A stretch of DNA of 33,808 nucleotides from Candidatus Hydrogenedentota bacterium (GTDB lineage: Bacteria; Hydrogenedentota; Hydrogenedentia; Hydrogenedentales; CAILVY01): positions 1-33,808 of the forward strand of contig JAKQOG010000056.1 of assembly GCA_029565395.1 (NCBI GenBank), written 5' to 3'. Under the pieces are notes generated by a model. That model saw only the letters and a list, made by a program, of their open reading frames with translations, did no database searches and had not been told where the DNA came from. Shown in pieces: positions 15,871-23,491 of the stretch (within the stretch, counting starts at the first letter, position 1; every line of letters begins with the position of its first letter). A program made the position numbers and the translations under genes.

Positions 15871-18501
15871 ATGAAACGCGATCTGACCGCGATGATGGAA
15901 AAAACGTACGATGTTATCATTGTAGGAGGAGGCATCACCGGCGCGTGCGTGGCACGGGATGCCGCCCTGCGCGGGCTTTCCGTGGCCGTGCTGGAAAAAA
16001 ATGACTTCGCCGGCGCCACTACCGCCGCATCTTCCAAATTGATTCACGGCGGCCTCCGCTATTTGATGAACCTGGAACTTGGTTTGGTGCGTGATTCCCT
16101 CCGGGAACGGCGGATCTGGTCGAATATCGCCCCGCATCAGGTCTATCCCCTGACCTTCCTTATGCCCATCACCAGCCTCCGTCTCAAGGACCGCGCGGTA
16201 CGGGCCATCGGGCTTACCCTGTACGATTGGCTTGCCTATGATCGCAACCGGCTGGATGATCCGGAAATGGCCATTCCCAAGCACAAGAAAATGAGCCGCA
16301 AGGAAGCCCTGGATCTGGAACCCGGCCTCGAATCAGACGATTTACAAGGCGCCATGGAATTCACTGATTACCAGATGTATTGCCCGGAACGTCTCGCACT
16401 CGGTTGTTTAATGAGCGCCGTGGAAGCCGGCGCGGAGGTGGCCAATTATGCGGAAGTAATCGGCTTTTTACAGGAGGGCGGCGGGGTTACCGGCGTCCTG
16501 GCCCGTGATAACGCCCCCGCATGCCGCTTGGCGGAAGGACCCCGCGGCGCCGTGCCCAGAACGGAATACACCCTTCGCGGGCGCTTGGTCGTGAATGCGG
16601 CCGGGCCGTGGGCTGATATCCTGATGGCTTCCCTGACGCCTGGAAAACACGCAAAAACACTGATTCGATCCAAAGGCATCCATTTGCTTACGCGGCCCCT
16701 GACGCAAAAATACGCCGTAGCCGTGCTCTCGGAACACGGCCACTTCTTTATTTTACCGTGGCGGGGGTATTCCATTCTCGGCACGACCGATACCGTGTAT
16801 AAAGGTGATCCCGATGCCTTTCGGGTGACGGAAAAAGATATTACCGATTTCCTCGATGTGATCAATCAGGGATATCCTGCTGCGCGCCTTACCCGGGCGG
16901 ATGTGCTGCATGCGTATGGCGGCCTTCGCCCCATCGTGGACACCAGCTCCAGCCAATTGACGGGCGAAGATGAGGATGCGCCGGACTCGTATAAGGCCAG
17001 CCGCGCCGCTGAAATATACGATCATGAAGAAGAAGACGGAATCAAGGGGGTGATTACGGCAATCGGCGGCAAGTGGACAACCTCGCGGCATTTGGCGGAA
17101 CACCTCGTGGACTTGATTTGTGAAAAACTGGAACTGGGTGTCCGCCCCTGTACTACGGCCACCACCCCTATTTGGGGCGGAGCCACCGGACCCTTTGCGG
17201 AATTTGTCGAACAGGCCGTGGCTTCCCATGACACCTTGCAGCGCCCCTTGGTCGAATCTCTGGCACGGGATTTTGGAAATCGAATGGACAACGTACTCGC
17301 CCTTGCACAGGAAGACAACCGCCTGCTCGAACCCCTCTCGGCTCGGTTTCCGGATATCGCCGCGCAAGTGACCTATGCCGTCCGCGAAGAAATGGCCCTG
17401 ACCGTTGAGGATGTGATCTTTCGCCGAAGCGGCTTGGGCACGTTGGGATCCCCGGGCGATGAAGCGCTTGTTCGGATTGCGGATCTGATGGGTGGAGAAC
17501 TGGGCTGGGATACCGTGGAGCGCACGCGCCAGACCGATCGGGCAAAAGCGCGGTTCCGGCCCTCTACGCGCACACGCGCCGTGGTGAATCCGCATTCCGG
17601 CGGCGACCGGACCGGCGCGCGCTGGCCCATGATCGCGGAACGCCTGAATGCCGCGCTGGGACCAGTGGACGTGGTGTTTACCGATGGCCCCATGGCAGCG
17701 AAACATCTCACCGCACAAGCCTTGAAAGAAGGCATTGAGCAGATTATCGCTGTTGGCGGAGACGGCACCGTGAACGAAGTGGTTAATGGCTTTTTTGAAA
17801 ACGGACGGCCCATTAATCCCAATGCCGTCCTCGCCGTATTGGCCAGCGGCACGGGCGGCGATTTTCGGAAGACCTTCGGCATTCCCATTGATATTGATGC
17901 GCAGATTGCACGAATCGCTGAAAGCCCCATACGCGCCATCGACATCGGCAAACTCACCTTCCGTGAAGACGCCACCGGAAGAGAAGGCGTGCGCTATTTC
18001 GACAACATCGCCAGTTTCGGCCTGAGCGGAGCCACCGACCGCGCCGTCAATCAGCTCCGCTTCGCAAGGAAATTCGGCGGCAAAATCGCTTTCCAATGGG
18101 GCGCGTTTAAGGCCCTGCTGTCCTACCGCAATCAGCCCATCCGGCTTTGTGTGGACGACACCTTCGATGAGGTAATCAATACGGCCACTATCGCCATCTG
18201 CAACGGCCAGTTTTTCGGCGGCGGCATGCATATCGCCCCGGAAGCCGCCCCCGATGATGGCCTGTTCGATATTATTATCCTGAGGGACGCCGGACGCCTG
18301 GAAATCCTGATGAAGCTCCGCCTCGTGTATTCCGGGCGGCATCTGACTGACCGGCGGATAACCTTCCTCCGAGGACGAAAAATCGTCGCCACACCCGTTT
18401 CCAGCGCCCAGGCGGTCCTGCTCGACGTGGACGGCGAAGCCCCCGGCCAACTCCCCGCCACCTTCGAGATTATCCCCCGCGCCATGCTGCTGAGAAGCTA
18501 A
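15871..18501 (+). CDS. glpD: Glycerol-3-phosphate dehydrogenase fused to a diacylglycerol-kinase-family domain
   Basis: The ATG at 15871 is preceded by GGGAGGAG with good spacing; the frame extends further upstream without a Shine-Dalgarno. Residues 1-545 form a FAD-dependent GlpD: Rossmann motif G-G-G-I-T-G (19-24), then T-T-A-A-S-S-K-L-I-H-G-G, G-T-T-D-T, and a C-terminal DAO_C-type region with F-R-R-S-G-L-G-T-L. After a basic linker, residues about 569-876 form a DAGK/YegS/sphingosine-kinase-type domain with V-V-N-P-H-S-G-G, V-G-G-D-G-T-V-N-E-V (nucleotide loop at 629-633), S-G-T-G-G-D-F and N-G-Q-F-F-G-G-G-M. GlpD oxidises sn-glycerol-3-phosphate to DHAP and passes electrons to quinone. 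The kinase part should phosphorylate a lipid hydroxyl. One uninterrupted frame links them. Confidence 0.93.
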   Translation: MKRDLTAMMEKTYDVIIVGGGITGACVARDAALRGLSVAVLEKNDFAGATTAASSKLIHGGLRYLMNLELGLVRDSLRERRIWSNIAPHQVYPLTFLMPITSLRLKDRAVRAIGLTLYDWLAYDRNRLDDPEMAIPKHKKMSRKEALDLEPGLESDDLQGAMEFTDYQMYCPERLALGCLMSAVEAGAEVANYAEVIGFLQEGGGVTGVLARDNAPACRLAEGPRGAVPRTEYTLRGRLVVNAAGPWADILMASLTPGKHAKTLIRSKGIHLLTRPLTQKYAVAVLSEHGHFFILPWRGYSILGTTDTVYKGDPDAFRVTEKDITDFLDVINQGYPAARLTRADVLHAYGGLRPIVDTSSSQLTGEDEDAPDSYKASRAAEIYDHEEEDGIKGVITAIGGKWTTSRHLAEHLVDLICEKLELGVRPCTTATTPIWGGATGPFAEFVEQAVASHDTLQRPLVESLARDFGNRMDNVLALAQEDNRLLEPLSARFPDIAAQVTYAVREEMALTVEDVIFRRSGLGTLGSPGDEALVRIADLMGGELGWDTVERTRQTDRAKARFRPSTRTRAVVNPHSGGDRTGARWPMIAERLNAALGPVDVVFTDGPMAAKHLTAQALKEGIEQIIAVGGDGTVNEVVNGFFENGRPINPNAVLAVLASGTGGDFRKTFGIPIDIDAQIARIAESPIRAIDIGKLTFREDATGREGVRYFDNIASFGLSGATDRAVNQLRFARKFGGKIAFQWGAFKALLSYRNQPIRLCVDDTFDEVINTATIAICNGQFFGGGMHIAPEAAPDDGLFDIIILRDAGRLEILMKLRLVYSGRHLTDRRITFLRGRKIVATPVSSAQAVLLDVDGEAPGQLPATFEIIPRAMLLRS

Positions 18502-18581
18502 AAGACGCATCGATTTTTCAATAGATGGCACGCATTGCATTTTCGATATGCGTTGAACTTCTGGAAAGTGATGTTGTTGTG

Positions 18582-18587
18582 TATAAT
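18582..18587 (+). promoter_or_regulatory. Perfect TATAAT hexamer upstream of the HicB-like gene
   Basis: TATAAT lies 39 bp before the ATG at 18627. I see no good -35 at 16-18 bp; TTGAAC at 18553-18558 is 23 bp away. Treat it as a weak or activator-dependent promoter candidate. Confidence 0.35.
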
Positions 18588-18626
18588 TAAGGGGTAATAA
18601 GAAGGTTTCAGATGAGGTGATGCAAC

Positions 18627-18842
18627 ATGATTAGAGCCTATGTGCAGGCCGCGAGGGAACGGGCGCATTACGAACTGATTGACCAGGCAGGGCAGCCGTA
18701 TTATGGGGAGATTCCGGGATTGGATGGGGTTATGGCATGCGGCGCTACATTGGAAGAATGCCGTGCCAATTTAGAGGATGCCTTGGATGCCTGGCTTGTT
18801 TTAGGGATTCAGCTCAATCCTCCCATCCCGGAGAGCATATAG
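18627..18842 (+). CDS. HicB-family antitoxin-type protein, second orphan copy
   Basis: The 71-residue protein is translated from an ATG with GAGGTGATG just upstream. Its H-Y-E-L-I-D start, Y-Y-G-E-I-P-G-L-D-G-V core and the helix with T-L-E-E-C-R-A-N-L-E-D-A-L-D-A-W are characteristic of the UPF0150/HicB group. It belongs to a different subgroup from the protein at 740-958. No HicA-like ORF is found in the 125 bp upstream or in the roughly 270 bp downstream before the next small ORF. The gene marks the left edge of the AT-rich accessory patch. Role unknown. Confidence 0.85.
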   Translation: MIRAYVQAARERAHYELIDQAGQPYYGEIPGLDGVMACGATLEECRANLEDALDAWLVLGIQLNPPIPESI

Positions 18843-18887
18843 CCATAAATTTTATAAATTTAGTAGTTTATCTTCCAAAGAAAAGGC

Positions 18888-18916
18888 TTGACTTCCATTA
18901 TCGTTTTAATTATAAT
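18888..18916 (+). promoter_or_regulatory. Near-consensus sigma70 promoter reading into a structured leader
   Basis: TTGACT (18888-18893) and TATAAT (18911-18916) are separated by exactly 17 bp, in an A/T-rich spacer. It is the best promoter match I found in the window. The predicted start near 18923 would give a leader of about 190 nt before the small ORF at 19112, spanning the three hairpins at 18987-19072. Confidence 0.7.
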
Positions 18917-18986
18917 TGCATTGTTTTATAGTACGGATAGGCATAAGGTACTATCCAGAAAGTTGAACATGTTTTATTTGAGCAAA

Positions 18987-19072
18987 ACGGACAAATGTCC
19001 GTATATACGTATCCTGTACTGGGACAGGTTACGAGATGGTGGTTGGGGCCTGTTGCCTCCAATAAAGCCATC
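18987..19072 (+). ncRNA. Candidate structured RNA: three consecutive hairpins in a leader
   Basis: Hairpin A (18987-19002) is ACGGAC / GTCCGT closing an AAAT loop. Hairpin B (19008-19033) is CGTA-t-CCTGT paired with ACAGG-t-TACG: nine pairs with one T-T mismatch and a 6-nt loop. Hairpin C (19035-19072) has an outer GATGG / CCATC stem and an inner TTGGGG / CCTCCAA stem with a G-U pair. They nearly abut, sit about 65 nt after the strong promoter at 18888-18916, and precede a small ORF with a strong Shine-Dalgarno. I do not recognise any known riboswitch consensus. It could be an unknown cis-regulator or an independent small RNA. Confidence 0.45.
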
Positions 19073-19111
19073 GGTAAATGTGTCAGGTGTTAAATCTGAA
19101 AGGAGAGAAGG

Positions 19112-19210
19112 ATGGCCGTTAAGAAAGCAGCCAAGATCGTCGCTATGAAGGCCGCCGCGAAGAAGGAAGGCTGGAGTGACAAGCTGAGAGTACCCCCGAA
19201 AATAGTTTAA
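19112..19210 (+). CDS. Small Lys/Ala-rich protein, 32 residues
   Basis: The ATG follows AAAGGAGAGAAGG with near-ideal spacing. The predicted product starts M-A-V-K-K-A-A-K-I-V-A and continues M-K-A-A-A-K-K-E-G-W before ending P-P-K-I-V. The basic Ala/Lys repeats recall the tails of bacterial histone-H1-like proteins and could form a short amphipathic helix. Base composition is much more GC-rich than the surrounding sequence. It may be a genuine small protein controlled by the hairpin leader, or the preserved start of a decayed longer gene. I do not recognise a family. Confidence 0.45.
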   Translation: MAVKKAAKIVAMKAAAKKEGWSDKLRVPPKIV

Positions 19211-19664
19211 AGGGATAATCAGCTAAGGAGAAACCTTCAATAGAATGAGTCTTTGACATGGAAAGTTGGATATCAAAGTAAAAGTTGATAGATATTCTTT
19301 TCCAAAACAAAAAAGCAGATTTGGGTTATGACGAAATACGGTTCTGACGGCAATAAATTTTTTCAAATGCCAATTGCACGAAAGGAGATAAGAATTGGCA
19401 TGGCGAATTTACAGGATTGTGTTTTATTTTTCTCGAATCTGTTTAGTGGTGACTTGTTCACAATTGCAGGTTTAGCGCACGGATTGTTAAAGCAAGGATG
19501 CTTGAATGTGGCCCAAGGAGGGGCACGTGTCAAGTACCAATCTAAAATTGGTAATCTATGTGAAGCAAGGAGAGGGCTTGGGAGACCGGCTTTTTCCGTA
19601 CTGTCGGGTATAACTCAGCAGTCATCTTTTGATTGTTTTCAATACCCGGTAGGAGAAAATGTTA
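19211..19664. other. AT-rich stretch with no confidently coding sequence
   Basis: Two weak reading frames occur. One starts at an ATG at 19399, with AAGGAG about 13 nt upstream, and runs 98 codons to 19696, overlapping the next gene out of frame. The other starts at a GTG at 19527, with AGGAGG five nt upstream, and reads 28 protein-like codons to 19613 before a stop. The strong Shine-Dalgarno sites paired with short or frame-broken reading suggest remnants of one or two genes. No RNA gene was recognised. Confidence 0.4.
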
Positions 19665-19868
19665 ATGACCAAAAAAACAGGAGATGTAGATTATGAGAGC
19701 ATGAGAGATATTCTCGTGGCTCTCCAGGAAAGTTACTCTAATAATAAGCGCGCTAAAAAGCTCAGCTTGAAGCTAATAAAACTTCTCGATGAGAATATGG
19801 CGAAGCAAGTTATCCGAGAAATGATAAAGGAGTTGAAGGACTTCTTTTTCTCAAAGCGACGTCTTTGA
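19665..19868 (+). CDS. Small charged helical protein of unknown function upstream of an XRE regulator
   Basis: The ATG at 19665 has AGGAG nine nt upstream and is preferred to an ATG at 19659. The 67-residue product is strongly charged and predicted mostly helical (L-S-L-K-L-I-K-L-L-D-E-N, then V-I-R-E-M-I-K-E-L-K-D-F). It ends in a basic K-R-R-L tail. Its stop is 11 bp before the ATG of the XRE gene, so the two are probably co-transcribed. That arrangement fits a small toxin-antitoxin or regulator pair, but no toxin family is recognisable. Confidence 0.55.
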   Translation: MTKKTGDVDYESMRDILVALQESYSNNKRAKKLSLKLIKLLDENMAKQVIREMIKELKDFFFSKRRL

Positions 19869-19879
19869 AAAGGAATATC

Positions 19880-20161
19880 ATGAGCAAGACCGACTGGACA
19901 TACAGAACAGGAACTGCACTTCGTATTCAACGCTTGCGGCAAAATCTTTCTCAGCAGAAACTCGCTGAGAAAGCAGACGTAACGCAAGCCGCAATTAGTA
20001 CGATTGAGCGAGGTAAAAGCAGTGTCAACCTAAATACTCTCACGAAAGTGTCTAACGCACTAGGAGTGACTTTGAGTGAACTTTTTCGCGAAATCGAAAT
20101 GATGGGTACGCCGGAGCAGGTGTTGGCGCGAGTGAAACATTTTCTCGAAACCGCAAAATAG
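19880..20161 (+). CDS. XRE-family helix-turn-helix transcriptional regulator
   Basis: The ATG at 19880 follows AAAGGA with five nt spacing. The 93-residue protein is essentially one HTH_3 domain (about 13-70): I-Q-R-L-R-Q-N-L-S-Q-Q-K-L-A-E-K-A, then V-T-Q-A-A-I-S-T-I-E-R-G-K and L-G-V-T-L-S-E-L-F. A short helical tail that could dimerise follows. Such proteins often repress their own operon and act as antitoxin-like regulators. It is the second gene of the pair with the 67-residue protein. Confidence 0.88.
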   Translation: MSKTDWTYRTGTALRIQRLRQNLSQQKLAEKADVTQAAISTIERGKSSVNLNTLTKVSNALGVTLSELFREIEMMGTPEQVLARVKHFLETAK

Positions 20162-20567
20162 TTCGGTTGAATTGTATCAAGCAGTTTGAAGTTCATACGT
20201 TAGACAGTCATAAAGAGATCTGTGCTCTGAGGCATAAACTTCCGCTGAAAGATCAATTTTTGGAATTGTAGGGTCAGCATAATTGATCTATTGATGTGGT
20301 GCGGCCAATAATAACCGTTGGGGTAGTATCCCTGTTATTTCGCAGTTATCAAATAATCATTGAATATTTTAACATTTCTTTGCCGAATCGTTCTGATTCT
20401 TCTTATTTTAATGAGCTAAGTGCTTCAGATTGTCATGGGCTTTGGAGCCTGCTTCCCCCTTCGTATATATCTTGAAAGTATCCCCTTGTTCGGGAAATGG
20501 ACAATTGATATAGTGTGCGTTCAATGTTGAATGAAACCAGAATGCCGGCACCAGAAGGAATGCATCC
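20162..20567. other. AT-rich intergenic region, no supported gene
   Basis: The left part contains a short open frame ending with a stop near 20271 that begins at a TTG at 20167 and has no Shine-Dalgarno. It reads plausibly as a protein C-terminus and could be a remnant. The right part, from about 20430, shifts back to higher GC and carries a promoter candidate. No RNA gene, repeat or operator is obvious. Confidence 0.45.
20486..20514 (+). promoter_or_regulatory. Candidate promoter for the aldehyde dehydrogenase gene
   Basis: TTGTTC (20486-20491) and TATAGT (20509-20514) are 17 bp apart. They lie 53 bp before the ATG at 20568, which has its own AAGGA Shine-Dalgarno. Confidence 0.45.
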
Positions 20568-22142
20568 ATGAGTACAGAACAGACCCCCGTGATCACCGTA
20601 ACGAATCCCCGCACGGGCAAAGAGTTGTACACCATTCCGGAACCGGCGATAGAAGATGTGGATCGCATGTATGATACGGCGCGGTCCGCATTCGAGGTAT
20701 GGGGCCGCATGTCCGTGCGGGATCGCCTCCAGGAAATCCTTAAGCTGAAGAAATATTTGCTTGAAAACCGGGAGCATGTCGTGGATCGCATCGTCGAGGA
20801 AGCGGGCAAGTGCCGCTCCGATGCCTTGATCATGGATGTGTTTCCGAGCATTGACATCATGGATTATTACGAGAAAAACGCCGTGCGCATTCTTTCGGAT
20901 AAGCGCGTCAAGACACCTCTCATGCTTATTGGAAAGAAGAGCAAGGTGGTCTATGATCCCATGGGCATAGTGCTGGTGATATCCCCGTGGAACTATCCGT
21001 TCCATTTGGCGTTTGTGCCTGCCCTGTGCGCCATGATGGCGGGCAACACGGTCATCTTGAAACCTTCGCGCTATACACCACTCCATGGCGTGATGGAGGA
21101 AATGGTGGAGAAGAGCGGCTTCATGAAAGGCGTGTTCCAGGTCGCCTATGCCAGCCGCAAGACCGCCAACCGGCTTATCGAGCACCGTCCGGCCAAAATC
21201 CATTTCACCGGAAGCGTGGACGTGGGCAAGAAGATCATGGAACAGGCCGCTCCCTATCTTATCCCTGTCGAACTCGAACTGGGCGGCAAGGATCCCTTCA
21301 TCGTTTTCGACGACGTTAACATCGAACGCACCGTCAACGGCGCCCTTTGGGGCAGTTTCGCAAACTGCGGCCAGACCTGCATCGGCGTGGAACGCATTTT
21401 CGTTCAGGACACCATCTACGATGAATTTGTCCGCGTGTTCAAAGAGAAAACAGAGAATATGCGGCATCTGGAATCGCCGGGCGGCCCTGTGGATGACCGC
21501 AATCTGGATGTGGGTTGCATGACCACGGAATTCCAGATTCAGGAAATCGAACGTCAGCTCGAAGAGGCGCGGCAAAAGGGCGCGAAAGTAATTACCGGCG
21601 GCGCGCGAAACGGCAAATCGCATGTGCTGCCTCCCACTATAATTGTAGATGCGGATAATTCGATGGCGATCCATTACAACGAGTCCTTCGGGCCGGTCGT
21701 GACCGTCACAAAGTTCAAAACCGAAGAAGAAGCGATCAAAATGGCGAATGATTCACCCTATGGGTTGGCCGCGAGCGTATGGTCGCGTGATCTGGTGCGC
21801 GCGGAGCGCGTGGCGCACCGAATTGTTACCGGCAACGTATCGATAAACAATGTCATGGCAACACAGGGCAATTCCGGGCTGCCCTTTGGCGGCATCAAGG
21901 ACAGTGGGTTTGGCCGCTACAAGGGTGAATGGGGCTTGCATGCCTTCTCTAATGTAAAAGCGGTTATCGTGGACCGGCAATTGCCCCGCATCGAACCGTA
22001 TTGGTACCCCTATTCCGTCGAGAAATATACCATGCTCTCCAATATTATGGACGCGGTCTTCAACGGCGGACCTCTTGGCGCGTTGAAAACCAGTCTCATC
22101 GCGCTCAAATTGGAACTGCTCAACCGCAAGAAGAAATTATAA
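20568..22142 (+). CDS. NAD(P)-dependent aldehyde dehydrogenase family protein
   Basis: This 524-residue protein has the ALDH hallmarks in order: S-P-W-N-Y-P (139-144, Asn142 in the oxyanion hole), K-P-S (165-167), F-T-G-S-V-D-V-G (213-220), general base Glu237 in L-E-L-G-G-K, and the nucleophile Cys271 in C-G-Q-T-C-I-G. A later E-S-F-G-P-V-V motif and a C-terminal helical extension of about 40 residues follow. It oxidises an aldehyde to a carboxylate through a thioester. The substrate cannot be decided; the C-terminal extension with hydrophobic and Lys-rich segments recalls membrane-associated fatty-aldehyde dehydrogenases. It is followed by the ketopantoate-reductase-like gene 73 bp downstream. 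Confidence 0.93.
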   Translation: MSTEQTPVITVTNPRTGKELYTIPEPAIEDVDRMYDTARSAFEVWGRMSVRDRLQEILKLKKYLLENREHVVDRIVEEAGKCRSDALIMDVFPSIDIMDYYEKNAVRILSDKRVKTPLMLIGKKSKVVYDPMGIVLVISPWNYPFHLAFVPALCAMMAGNTVILKPSRYTPLHGVMEEMVEKSGFMKGVFQVAYASRKTANRLIEHRPAKIHFTGSVDVGKKIMEQAAPYLIPVELELGGKDPFIVFDDVNIERTVNGALWGSFANCGQTCIGVERIFVQDTIYDEFVRVFKEKTENMRHLESPGGPVDDRNLDVGCMTTEFQIQEIERQLEEARQKGAKVITGGARNGKSHVLPPTIIVDADNSMAIHYNESFGPVVTVTKFKTEEEAIKMANDSPYGLAASVWSRDLVRAERVAHRIVTGNVSINNVMATQGNSGLPFGGIKDSGFGRYKGEWGLHAFSNVKAVIVDRQLPRIEPYWYPYSVEKYTMLSNIMDAVFNGGPLGALKTSLIALKLELLNRKKKL

Positions 22143-22215
22143 TTGTGAGTCACCCGCCGCCTTTATGATGCCATCATTATGCTTTTCTAAACGCGGCCGG
22201 CTTGAAAGTGACATT

Positions 22216-23232
22216 ATGAAACTTGCGATATTCGGTGCGGGCGCGATTGGGGGGACACTGGGCGCATGGCTCGCTCCGCAGTATCAAGACATTTTATTCG
22301 TAGCCGCCGGCGAAACGTATCGTGCCGTCCGGGATAATGGCATTACGATATATCAAGAGGGTAAGGGTGCGCCGAAAAATGTCCGGGTTTCCATCGTGGA
22401 TGCCTTGGAAAAGGCCGGGGAGGTGGAGGTGTTGGTATTGGCTGTGAAAAACTACAGCCTTGAAGAAGTTTCCCGGAACATCAAGTCCATCTTGCCCAAA
22501 GAGCCCATCATTGTGGGCCTGCAAAATGGCGTGGCGAATCAACGCATTCTCCCCACGTATTTTTCACGGGTGGTGTATGGCGTGATTGGATACAATGCAT
22601 GGAGAGATGCTCGGGATATCATCGGCTATCAGAAAAGAGGCCCTATTCTTCTGGGTACGCCGGATAATTCGCTTCAGCAGGAAATGCAGGCCATTGCGCG
22701 GATATTTAATCTTGGAGTTAAGACTGTTGTGACGCAGCGGCTCCAGGATGCCGCGCACAGCAAGCTGATCTTGAACCTGACGAATTCATTCACCACCCTT
22801 GCCGGGCATCGCTACCGGGAAGTGGATGATCTCGGCCTGTTTCAGCGCATCCTTTCCACTGTTTTGTATGAAGGGGTGCAAATCGTGCGCGCGGCGGGAT
22901 ATCGAGAATGCCGCATTGGCGGCATGCCGCCCTGGTTGTTTATCACCGCCAGTGCGAAGCTCCCGCAACGCATTACGCGCCCCCTCTTCCGGCGCAACCT
23001 CAAAAAAATGGTGCGCAGCAGCATGGCGCAGGATGTGATCCAGCATCGGCGGGGACAAACCGAGCTGGATATTATCAACGGATATCTGGTGAGTCTGGCG
23101 GATAAACATGGTGTTCCCGCACCCTATAACCGCGCTTTATATACGCTCTGCAATGAGGAATTTGCCAAGCCTGATTTTACCCCCCTCACCGTGCGTGAAA
23201 TCTGGGACCGCCTCCAATGCCACATGTCATAG
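22216..23232 (+). CDS. Ketopantoate-reductase-like (ApbA/PanE family) NAD(P)-dependent dehydrogenase
   Basis: The ATG at 22216 is chosen because the Rossmann fold begins immediately (M-K-L-A-I-F-G-A-G-A-I-G-G); the frame extends 51 bp upstream without support. The 338-residue protein has G-x-G-A-I-G at 7-12, V-L-A-V-K-N near 75, G-L-Q-N-G-V near 105, and the C-terminal domain with H-S-K-L-I-L-N-L-T-N-S. That segment supplies the Lys and Asn of the PanE active site. PanE reduces ketopantoate to pantoate in coenzyme A synthesis, but many family members act on other 2-keto acids. Pantothenate synthesis is not otherwise represented here, so the role is left open. Confidence 0.88.
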   Translation: MKLAIFGAGAIGGTLGAWLAPQYQDILFVAAGETYRAVRDNGITIYQEGKGAPKNVRVSIVDALEKAGEVEVLVLAVKNYSLEEVSRNIKSILPKEPIIVGLQNGVANQRILPTYFSRVVYGVIGYNAWRDARDIIGYQKRGPILLGTPDNSLQQEMQAIARIFNLGVKTVVTQRLQDAAHSKLILNLTNSFTTLAGHRYREVDDLGLFQRILSTVLYEGVQIVRAAGYRECRIGGMPPWLFITASAKLPQRITRPLFRRNLKKMVRSSMAQDVIQHRRGQTELDIINGYLVSLADKHGVPAPYNRALYTLCNEEFAKPDFTPLTVREIWDRLQCHMS

Positions 23233-23296
23233 AACTTTACAGGGGATTTAAATATGCAGAAAAGACGAAAACCGGCGTATTGAAGATTTGGGTTCG

Positions 23297-23488
23297 TTAA
23301 GCGTTCTTGGAGGCAGGCCGAGTGCAGTTGTGCTTGTTTTTTTGCAGTTGAAGATTGACGATACGCTCAGGATGATTCTTGGCCGATTCCCGCAAGAACG
23401 CACACAACCTACCCGCATCATTTCCTATCTCTCTCGCGAACTCGTCTTTCATTCGGTAGACTTCTTTGAGGATAGGGTCGGCTTTCAT
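23297..23488 (-). CDS. Small protein partnered with a PIN-domain toxin (putative antitoxin)
   Basis: The 63-residue protein starts at an ATG with AGGAG 8 nt upstream; that Shine-Dalgarno lies inside the last codons of the PIN gene. It reads M-K-A-D-P-I-L-K-E-V-Y-R-M-K-D-E-F and continues through E-I-G-N-D-A-G-R-L-C. The pattern M-K-A-D-P-x-L-x-E-V/I-x-R-x-K-D is familiar from short proteins found next to PIN-domain genes in cyanobacteria and planctomycetes. With 3 bp between the genes, translation is probably coupled. The antitoxin role is inferred from position. Confidence 0.7.
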   Translation of the reverse strand: MKADPILKEVYRMKDEFAREIGNDAGRLCAFLRESAKNHPERIVNLQLQKNKHNCTRPASKNA

Positions 23489-23491
23489 AAT

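Noticed and set aside
16753..18540. A 595-codon open frame on the minus strand
   Set aside because: It is antisense to the GlpD-kinase fusion; its translation has no family motifs, while the plus strand carries complete FAD and GGDGT motifs. It arises from GC-rich codon use.
18987..19072. A known riboswitch (fluoride, guanidine or ZTP class)
   Set aside because: I compared it by eye with remembered consensus motifs; some short matches occur, but the conserved core elements of each class are missing.
20433..21674. A 413-codon open frame on the minus strand
   Set aside because: Antisense shadow of the aldehyde dehydrogenase, no recognisable domain, no Shine-Dalgarno.
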